DNA of 7,230 nucleotides from Microbacteriaceae bacterium (GTDB lineage: Bacteria; Actinomycetota; Actinomycetes; Actinomycetales; Microbacteriaceae), in assembly GCA_022701925.1 (NCBI GenBank), contig JAKONM010000173.1, positions 1 through 7,230 on the forward strand, given 5' to 3'. Positions within the stretch are counted from its first letter, which is position 1, and each line of letters starts with the position of its first letter. A program made the position numbers and the translations under genes. The notes under the pieces are model-generated. The model had not been told where the DNA came from and ran no database searches. It was given only the letters and a program-made list of their open reading frames with translations. Shown in pieces: positions 1-4,627 of the stretch.

Positions 1-115
1 CCTGCCGCAGAAGCTGTTCCCCGACGACGTGGCTCGCATGCTGCTGTGGTTGGCTGCCGACGACTCCCGGTCCTGCACCGCGCAGCAGTGGGTCGTGGAC
101 GGAGGGTGGATGTGA
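1..115 (+). CDS. Short-chain dehydrogenase/reductase, C-terminal fragment (probable sugar 1-dehydrogenase)
   Basis: Only the last 37 residues are present; the reading frame begins at base 2 and the gene runs off the left edge. The visible tail has the pattern of the last helix and strand of classical SDR enzymes: P-DDVARMLLWLAADDSR, then C-TAQ, then VVDGGWM and a TGA stop. The ending resembles D-xylose 1-dehydrogenases of the Caulobacter XylB type, which finish with a similar LFLASDD...CTG...IDAGW pattern. That comparison is from memory and not an alignment. The catalytic Tyr-x-x-x-Lys and the NAD(P)-binding glycines lie outside the window, so function rests on the tail and the context. The stop overlaps the start of the lactonase gene by four bases, so the two are very likely one operon: the SDR would oxidise an aldose to the lactone that its neighbour opens. 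Other sugar or polyol SDRs remain possible. Confidence 0.8.
   Translation, partial: LPQKLFPDDVARMLLWLAADDSRSCTAQQWVVDGGWM
101..106 (+). promoter_or_regulatory. Ribosome binding site of the lactonase gene
   Basis: GGAGGG lies five bases upstream of the GTG at 112, inside the last codons of the SDR gene. It decides the start of the lactonase: an earlier in-frame GTG at 46 would add 22 residues of low-complexity Arg-rich sequence unlike the family and has no comparable site. Confidence 0.75.
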
Positions 116-972
116 GCCGAGCGACCCGGGTGACCGACGCCTGCACCTTCCACGGCGAGGGCCCCTACTGGGACGAGGAGCGGCAGCGGCTGCTGCTGGT
201 CGACATGCTGGCCGGCGCCGTCGTCGAGCTGGGCCCCGACCACGAGCCGGTGCGGCACGAGGTCGGCGGCGTGGCCGCGGTGATCCGGCGACGGCTCGAG
301 GGCGGGTTCGTCCTGGCCGTCGAGCACGGCCTGCAGCGCCTCGACGACGACCTGCGTCCGGTCGGCGAGGAGCGGCGGGTGCTCGACGACCCCGACATCC
401 GCATGAACGAGGGCGGCTGCGACCCGCAGGGCCGGCTGTACGTCGGCACGATGGCGTACGACGTCGCCGAGGGCGCCGGCACCCTCTGGCGCTTCGACGC
501 CGACGGCGGCGTGGAGGCGGCGCTGACCGGCGTCACCATCTCGAACGGCCTGCAGTGGTCGGCCGACGGCGCCACCGCGTTCTACAACGACACCCCCACC
601 GCCCGGGTCTCGCGCTACGCGTTCGACGTGGCGACCGGCCGGTTCGGCGAGCGGTCGACCGTGGTCGACCTGGAGGACGGCGCGGGCTCGCCCGACGGGA
701 TGGCGATCGACGAGGAGGGCGGGCTGTGGATCGCCCTCTGGGGCGGTTCCGCGGTGCGGCGCTACGACCAGGACGGCGCGCTGACGCAGGTGGTCGAGCT
801 GCCGTGCGCCAACGTGACCTCCTGCACCTTCGGCGGCCCGGACCGCTCGACGCTGTACATCACGACCTCCCGCGACGGGCGGCCGCCGGGCGAGGTGGAG
901 CCGGAGGCCGGCTCCGTGTTCGCGTTCGACGCGGGCGTCCGCGGCGCCGTGCAGCACCGCTCCGCCGTCTGA
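112..972 (+). CDS. SMP-30/gluconolactonase/LRE family sugar lactonase
   Basis: This 286-residue protein is predicted to be a six-bladed beta-propeller, metal-dependent lactonase. It would hydrolyse the aldonolactone made by the upstream SDR to the open aldonic acid in the cytoplasm; there is no signal peptide. Family signatures occur in order: FHGEGPYWD with the metal-ligand Glu at residue 16; RMNEGG-DP-GRLYVGTM around residues 97-112; ISNGLQWS with the ligand Asn at 145; and GSPDGMAID with the ligand Asp at 195. The length is normal for the family (about 280-300). The start is GTG at 112, supported by GGAGGG and by overlap with the SDR stop (ATGTGA). One small oddity is that the usual R-x-N-D-G substrate-pocket motif reads R-M-N-E-G. 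Pathway context points to a pentonolactone such as xylonolactone, but members of this family act on many lactones, so the substrate is an inference. The gene is convergent with everything to its right and ends 33 bases before the repeat module. Confidence 0.93.
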   Translation: MSRATRVTDACTFHGEGPYWDEERQRLLLVDMLAGAVVELGPDHEPVRHEVGGVAAVIRRRLEGGFVLAVEHGLQRLDDDLRPVGEERRVLDDPDIRMNEGGCDPQGRLYVGTMAYDVAEGAGTLWRFDADGGVEAALTGVTISNGLQWSADGATAFYNDTPTARVSRYAFDVATGRFGERSTVVDLEDGAGSPDGMAIDEEGGLWIALWGGSAVRRYDQDGALTQVVELPCANVTSCTFGGPDRSTLYITTSRDGRPPGEVEPEAGSVFAFDAGVRGAVQHRSAV

Positions 973-1005
973 CGCTCCGCCGTCCTCCGCTCCGCTCGCT
1001 GCTGC

Positions 1006-1045
1006 TCTCGCGGATCCGCAGTTCCTCCGCGGATCCGCAGTTCCT
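1006..1045 (+). repeat. Left terminal repeat with a tandem 19-base duplication
   Basis: Bases 1008-1026 and 1027-1045 are adjacent direct copies of a 19-base unit differing only at the first base (TCGCGGATCC... against CCGCGGATCC..., both ending GCAGTTCCT). Each contains the ten-base palindrome GCGGATCCGC. The first copy, extended two bases left to 1006, is a perfect inverted match to 2223-2243. The second copy doubles as the outer part of the left arm of the neighbouring hairpin. No protein is encoded here; the lactonase stop is 33 bases upstream. Confidence 0.85.
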
Positions 1046-1108
1046 GCCCGGCACGCCGTGCGGGAGGGTGTCGCTCACGGCGTGTCGGCCGATTTCTGCG
1101 GATCCGCG
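1028..1108. repeat. Hairpin A: 33-base imperfect inverted repeat, possible bidirectional terminator
   Basis: Arms 1028-1060 and 1076-1108 face each other across a 15-base loop (1061-1075). The outer 13 bases pair perfectly (CGCGGATCCGCAG with its complement), five bases form a symmetric bubble, and the inner 15 pair with two exceptions, one a possible G.U. The structure lies between the convergent lactonase and DUF559-type genes and could stop transcription from both sides, although there is no T-tract. The right arm is also coding sequence: it encodes the last residues of the DUF559-type protein, whose TGA (1077-1075) sits at the edge of the loop. Confidence 0.8.
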
Positions 1109-2037
1109 AACCCCGGGCGGCGGAGGCCGGGAGGACGACCGCGATGCCAGACCCTGCGGATGGTGTCGATCACGAACTCGGTCTCGCGCACGGCCTGGTT
1201 CTGCGTGAAGCGCAGCGGCGGGACCCCCAGCTGCGCCAGCACGGCGTCGCGGGCCCGGTCCCGCTCCACGGCCGCGCTGCCGGAGTGCGTGGCCATGCCG
1301 TCGACCTCGATCGGCAGCCATCCGTCGACGGTGCCGTCCGGCCGGTAGGCCTCGGTCGCCCGGACGTTCGCCTCGAAGGGGATGCCGGCGTCCTCCGCCG
1401 CGAGCCGCACGAGGGTCTCGCCGCTCGTCCCGGACCGCGCATCGCTGCGGTCGACGGCCGAGCGCAGATGCGCGGGCAGCAGCTCCCGCAGCCGCGCGGT
1501 GTCGCGCACCGACAGCAGCGGCGCGCGCTGCGCTGCACATCGGGCCGAGTCGACCGCGGCGACCAGCCACCGCCACTCGACGCAGGCCGCCAGCTGCAGG
1601 ATCGCGTCGATCGGCGACACCCGCCACCCGCGCGCCGGCTGCTCGCGGTGCTCCCAGTGCCAGCGGACGTCGGGTTCCGTCGCCGCGAACGCCCGCCTGG
1701 ACGCGTCGTCGCTGCGGCGCAGCCTCGTGGTGCCGGGCACGAGGCGCACCTCCAGCCGTCCTCCCGCATCCTCCGGCACCGCGATGCCCCACGCCGCCGC
1801 CGCGGAGACGCATCCCAGCGCTCCGCCGACGCGCACCGCCTGCTCGGCGGCAGGCGGCATCGCCGGGTCGCCGTACCAGCCGATGCGCGGCCTGATCAGC
1901 ACGCCGAGGTGCCGCAGACGGGCCACCTGCTCGCGCGTCAGCCCGGCCTCCAGGAACCGCTGCAGATGGGCCAGGCCGTCGTGGTCGCCGAGCACCCGGC
2001 GAGCGACGCCGACGAGCAGGGCGTGATCGGTCGTCAT
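1075..2037 (-). CDS. AbiEi-like N-terminal domain plus DUF559 (Vsr/PD-(D/E)XK-like fold) protein
   Basis: This 320-residue protein has the two-part plan common in high-GC actinobacteria. Residues about 15-60 look like a small winged-helix region ending in a hydrophobic strand, VLIRPRIGWYG, as in AbiEi-type antitoxin proteins. A middle section (about 65-190) includes RVGGALGCVSAAAAWGI. Residues about 210-300 resemble DUF559, an endonuclease-like fold related to Vsr: SGETLVRLAAEDAGIPF, then Asp238, the acidic pair Glu244-Val-Asp246 followed by His251, then DRARD (260-264) and a PPLRF strand. These match the order of a PD-(D/E)XK-like site, with the usual basic residue not obvious. Biochemical function is unknown for most such proteins; nuclease, DNA-repair or defence roles are possible. 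ATG at 2037 is chosen on family pattern. It has no Shine-Dalgarno site, and an in-frame ATG at 2109 also lacks one. The tail, FADPQKSADTP, is encoded by hairpin A. The gene is unrelated to the sugar pathway around it. Confidence 0.8.
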   Translation of the reverse strand: MTTDHALLVGVARRVLGDHDGLAHLQRFLEAGLTREQVARLRHLGVLIRPRIGWYGDPAMPPAAEQAVRVGGALGCVSAAAAWGIAVPEDAGGRLEVRLVPGTTRLRRSDDASRRAFAATEPDVRWHWEHREQPARGWRVSPIDAILQLAACVEWRWLVAAVDSARCAAQRAPLLSVRDTARLRELLPAHLRSAVDRSDARSGTSGETLVRLAAEDAGIPFEANVRATEAYRPDGTVDGWLPIEVDGMATHSGSAAVERDRARDAVLAQLGVPPLRFTQNQAVRETEFVIDTIRRVWHRGRPPGLRRPGFADPQKSADTP

Positions 2038-2127
2038 GGGCGGGCAGCCTGGTCCGGCGACGCACGAGCCCGCCCGTCCGAGGTGCGTCCGACGGCGTCG
2101 CTCCCACATCCGCGGCTGGGGAGGAGC

Positions 2128-2139
2128 GGACAGCTGTCC
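2128..2139. promoter_or_regulatory. Perfect 12-base palindrome, candidate operator
   Basis: GGACAGCTGTCC is a perfect palindrome about 90 bases upstream of the DUF559-type start and directly abutting hairpin B. Its position would suit an operator for a winged-helix autoregulator such as the N-terminal part of that protein. No promoter -10/-35 pair was recognisable nearby. The rest of 2038-2139 shows no gene and no clear ribosome binding site. Binding is a guess from symmetry and position. Confidence 0.3.
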
Positions 2140-2222
2140 TCGCGGATCCGCAGTCGTCGACCGACACGCCGCGCGCAGGGGCATTGCGCGCGGCGTGTCG
2201 GTCGACGACTGCAGATCTGCGA
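2140..2222. repeat. Hairpin B: near-perfect 37-base inverted repeat, likely terminator of the catabolic operon
   Basis: Arms 2140-2176 and 2186-2222 match at 35 of 37 positions around a nine-base loop (2177-2185). The two differences are symmetric within the outer palindrome: GCGGATCCGC on the left is GCAGATCTGC on the right, so each arm stays self-complementary. Read from the aldehyde dehydrogenase gene, whose stop is at 2261-2259, the stem starts 37 bases downstream, a plausible place for transcription to end. No T-run follows, as is common in high-GC actinobacteria. It shares its two cores and their spacing with hairpin A. Confidence 0.85.
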
Positions 2223-2243
2223 AGGAACTGCGGATCCGCGAGA
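2223..2243 (-). repeat. Right terminal repeat, exact inverse of 1006-1026
   Basis: These 21 bases are the exact reverse complement of 1006-1026 and include the core CGCGGATCCGCAG on the - strand. They begin directly after hairpin B and end 15 bases before the stop codon of the aldehyde dehydrogenase. There is one copy here, against a tandem pair at the left end. Confidence 0.85.
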
Positions 2244-2258
2244 CCCGCGGGCCGGGGG

Positions 2259-3728
2259 CTAGGAGCGGACGCCGTCCACGCGCTGGGGGACGCCCCAGGG
2301 GTTCGCGTCCTGGAGGGGCTCGGGCAGCAGCGACTGCGGCACGTCCTGGTAGGCGACGGGGCGCAGGAAGCGCTCGATCGCGGCCGTGCCGACGCTGGTG
2401 GTGCCGACCGCGGTGGTGGCCGGGTACGGCCCGCCGTGCTGCTGCGCGAAGGTGACGGAGACGCCGGTCGGCCAGCCGTTCCAGAGCACGCGGCCCGCGC
2501 GCTCCGCCAGCAGGTCGAGCAGCGGCGGCACGACCGCGTCCTCCTCGTCGCCCTGCACGGTGGCGGTCAGCTGGCCCTCCAGCACGCGCGCGACGTCGAG
2601 CAGCTGCTCCTCGTCCGCGTACTCGACGACCAGCGCGGCCGGGCCGAAGACCTCGGCGGTGAGGGCGTGCGGGTCGGCCAGCACCTCGGCGGCGCTGGTG
2701 CGCAGCAGGGTGGGCTCGGGATCCGCGTCCGGGTCGGCGCTGCCGGCCAGCACGCTGACGACCTCGTGCCCGGCCATGGTCCGCAGCGCCTCGCCGTAGC
2801 CGGAGCGGATGCGGTCGTTCAGCATCGGGGCGCCGGCCGCGGCGCCCAGCTCCTGCACGACGAGCGACGGGATCTCGGAGTCCGCCGGCACCAGCAGCAG
2901 GCCGGGCTTCGTGCAGAACTGGCCGACGCCCAGCGCCATGGAGGCGGCGAAGCCCTTCGCGACCTCCTGCGGCCGCGCGGCCGCGGCGCCCTCGGTCACG
3001 AAGGCGGGGTTCACGCTGCCCAGCTCGCCGTAGAAGGGGATCGGCACCTCGCGCGCGCTCGCCAGGTCGAACAGGGCCCGGCCGCCGCGCAGCGAGCCGG
3101 TGAAGGCGCCGGCCGCGATCCGCGGGTCCTGGATCAGGGCGCGGCCCGCCTCCTGGCCCTCGACCAGCGCGAAGACGCCCTCGGGCGCGCCGGCGTCCAG
3201 CAGCGCCGCGGTCAGCACCGCCGCCGTGCGGCGGGTCAGCCCGGGGTGGCCGGGGTGGCCGACCAGCACGACCGGGCAGCCCGCGGCCAGGGCGGACGCG
3301 GTGTCGCCGCCCGCCGTGCTGAAGGCGAAGGGGAAGTTGCTGGCGGCCCAGACGGCCACCGGGCCGAGCGGGCGCTGCATGCGGCGCAGGTCCGGACGCG
3401 GCCCCATGCCCCAGCCCGGGTCGGCGTGGTCGATCACGGCGTGCAGGAACGCGCCGTCCTCGACCTCGTCCGCGAAGAGGCGCAGCTGGAAGGTGGTGCG
3501 CTTCAGCTCGCCCGTCAGGCGCGGCACCGGCAGGTGCGTCTCCTCCTGCGCCAGCGGCAGCAGCTGCTCGGCGTCGGCGTCCAGGGCGTCGGCCGCGGCG
3601 CGCAGCCACGCGGCGCGCTGCTGCGGCGTGCTGTCAGCCAGCACGCGGGCGGCGGTCGCGGCGACGGCCAGCGCCTCGTCCAGCTGCTCGGGCGATGCGG
3701 CGACGCGGGGCTCGGCGATGTCGGTCAT
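2259..3728 (-). CDS. 2,5-dioxovalerate (alpha-ketoglutarate semialdehyde) dehydrogenase, ALDH superfamily
   Basis: This 489-residue cytosolic enzyme is predicted to oxidise 2,5-dioxovalerate to 2-oxoglutarate with NAD(P)+, the last step of the pathway. The block PLGPVAVWAASNFPFAFS followed by GGDTASALAAGCPVV and HPGHPG is typical of the alpha-ketoglutarate semialdehyde dehydrogenase branch. Catalytic residues are visible: Asn131, Glu235 in FYGELGSVNP, the nucleophile Cys272 in GQFCTKPG, and Glu359 in EVFGP. The odd point is residue 156. Where most ALDHs have the lysine that binds the cofactor ribose or phosphate (PVVxK), this protein reads PVVLV. The ATG at 3728 overlaps the stop of the FAH-fold gene by four bases (ATGA), and GGGAGGA lies just upstream, implying translational coupling. 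It is the last gene of the - strand operon, followed by the repeats. The family is secure; the exact substrate rests on subfamily pattern and neighbours. Succinate or glutarate semialdehyde dehydrogenase activity is less likely. Confidence 0.9.
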   Translation of the reverse strand: MTDIAEPRVAASPEQLDEALAVAATAARVLADSTPQQRAAWLRAAADALDADAEQLLPLAQEETHLPVPRLTGELKRTTFQLRLFADEVEDGAFLHAVIDHADPGWGMGPRPDLRRMQRPLGPVAVWAASNFPFAFSTAGGDTASALAAGCPVVLVGHPGHPGLTRRTAAVLTAALLDAGAPEGVFALVEGQEAGRALIQDPRIAAGAFTGSLRGGRALFDLASAREVPIPFYGELGSVNPAFVTEGAAAARPQEVAKGFAASMALGVGQFCTKPGLLLVPADSEIPSLVVQELGAAAGAPMLNDRIRSGYGEALRTMAGHEVVSVLAGSADPDADPEPTLLRTSAAEVLADPHALTAEVFGPAALVVEYADEEQLLDVARVLEGQLTATVQGDEEDAVVPPLLDLLAERAGRVLWNGWPTGVSVTFAQQHGGPYPATTAVGTTSVGTAAIERFLRPVAYQDVPQSLLPEPLQDANPWGVPQRVDGVRS

Positions 3729-4627
3729 GTGTTCCTCCCGGCCCGGCCGCGAGGGTCGGAGCCGACCACGCGCACGGGGTTCTCGAGCGTACCGAGCCCG
3801 TCGATCGTCACCCGGACCACGTCGCCCGCGGCCAGCGTGAACGACTCCGGCGGCACCACGCCGGTGCCGGTCAGCAGCACGACGCCCGCCGGGAACGGCA
3901 GCGCGGCGAACAGCCACGCCGACAGGTCCTCGGCGCTGCGGGTGATGGAGGCGGAGGAGGCGGCGCCGGCGAACACCTCGTCGCCGTCGCGCAGGATCGA
4001 CAGGGCGATGTCGAACGGCGCCTCCGCGGCCCACACCGGGACGATGGCCGGCCCCAGCGCGCACGCCGCCTCGTAGACCTTGGCCTGCGGCAGGTACAGC
4101 GGGTTGTCGCCCTCGATCGACCGGCTCGACATGTCGTCGCCGACCGTCCAGCCGAACAGCTCGCCGCTGCTCGCGAGCACCAGCGCCAGCTCGGGCTCCG
4201 GCACGTCCCAGTCGGAGTCGGCGCGGATGCCGACCGGCTCGCCCGGCCCCACCGCGCGCGCGGCGGTCGACTTGAAGAACACCTCGGGCCGCTCGGCCGC
4301 GTAGACGCGGTCGTAGACCGACGCCTCGCTCGACTCGGCCATCCGCTCGTCGCGGCTGCGCTCGTAGGTGACGCCCGCCGCCCACACCTCCTGCTCGTCG
4401 ACGGGCGCGAGCACCCGCAGGTCGCCGCTCACCGGCCGGTCGGCCTGCTCGACGAGCGCCCGGGCGTCGTCCAGCGGCAGGCGCAGCAGGTCGGCCAGGC
4501 CGCCCTCCAGCAGCAGGTCCTCGCTCCCGCGGCGCACGACCCACCGGGGTGCGCCGCCGTCGATCAGCACGCGGCGGATCGAGCCCTCGACCACGCCGTC
4601 CTCCTGCACCGACTCAGTGCGACTCAC
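3725..4627 (-). CDS. 2-keto-3-deoxypentonate dehydratase, fumarylacetoacetate hydrolase fold (KdaD/XylX-like)
   Basis: This 300-residue protein should remove water from 2-dehydro-3-deoxy-D-pentonate (the same compound from D-xylonate or D-arabinonate) to give 2,5-dioxovalerate. Residues about 75-290 form the FAH domain. VWAAGVTYERSRDERMAES (81-99) is characteristic of the Sulfolobus KdaD-type branch. The Mg-binding set Glu144, Glu146 and Asp165, and Lys183 in LPQAKVYE, fall within one residue of the positions I recall for that enzyme. The N-terminal 70 residues are the smaller cap region. The start is GTG at 4627, chosen because GGAGGTGA, a near-ideal Shine-Dalgarno sequence, ends three bases before it. 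This makes the gene overlap the dehydratase gene by 14 bases. It also overlaps the following ALDH gene by four. Other FAH-fold activities, such as the diketo-deoxyfuconate hydrolase of fucose degradation, are possible but fit the ALDH neighbour less well. Confidence 0.88.
   Translation of the reverse strand: MSRTESVQEDGVVEGSIRRVLIDGGAPRWVVRRGSEDLLLEGGLADLLRLPLDDARALVEQADRPVSGDLRVLAPVDEQEVWAAGVTYERSRDERMAESSEASVYDRVYAAERPEVFFKSTAARAVGPGEPVGIRADSDWDVPEPELALVLASSGELFGWTVGDDMSSRSIEGDNPLYLPQAKVYEAACALGPAIVPVWAAEAPFDIALSILRDGDEVFAGAASSASITRSAEDLSAWLFAALPFPAGVVLLTGTGVVPPESFTLAAGDVVRVTIDGLGTLENPVRVVGSDPRGRAGRNT
3733..3739 (-). promoter_or_regulatory. Ribosome binding site of the aldehyde dehydrogenase gene
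   Basis: On the - strand, GGGAGGA ends four bases before the ATG at 3728, within the final codons of the FAH-fold gene. It supports the start chosen and re-initiation after the upstream stop. Confidence 0.75.

Larger units (their letters stand above)
1006..2243. mobile_element. Candidate hairpin-flanked module carrying one DUF559-type gene
   Basis: This 1.24-kb unit begins and ends with a perfect 21-base inverted repeat (1006-1026 and 2223-2243). Inside each end lies a large hairpin (1028-1108 and 2140-2222), and between the hairpins there is only the DUF559-type gene. The 13-base core CGCGGATCCGCAG occurs in + orientation at 1009-1021, 1028-1040 and 2141-2153. It occurs reversed at 1096-1108 and 2228-2240, and as a variant at 2209-2221. 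Each side therefore has three copies in mirror image. The unit sits between the convergent ends of two catabolic operons, a neutral place for an insertion. I see no transposase and no clear target duplication, so calling it mobile is an inference. It could instead be a pair of elaborate terminators around an ordinary gene. Confidence 0.4.

Noticed and set aside
46..111. Longer lactonase start at GTG 46
   Set aside because: The added residues are the SDR C-terminal codons read in another frame. GGAGGG and the stop-start overlap favour 112.
1006..2243. CRISPR array
   Set aside because: The repeats are inverted and few, with no regular spacers and no cas gene in view.
1006..2243. Classical insertion sequence
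   Set aside because: No transposase with a DDE or HUH motif is encoded, and no clear target-site duplication flanks the terminal repeats. Only a candidate non-classical element is proposed.
1075..3609. Possible 844-residue fusion including the DUF559-type protein
   Set aside because: The upstream part is the aldehyde dehydrogenase read in a wrong frame plus repeat sequence. Only the part from 2037 leftward has a real protein pattern.
2184..4076. Long + strand open frame of 630 codons opposite the aldehyde dehydrogenase
   Set aside because: It is antisense to a well-supported gene, rich in Arg, Gly, Ala and Gln with no family motif, and is explained by the high third-position GC of the opposite strand.
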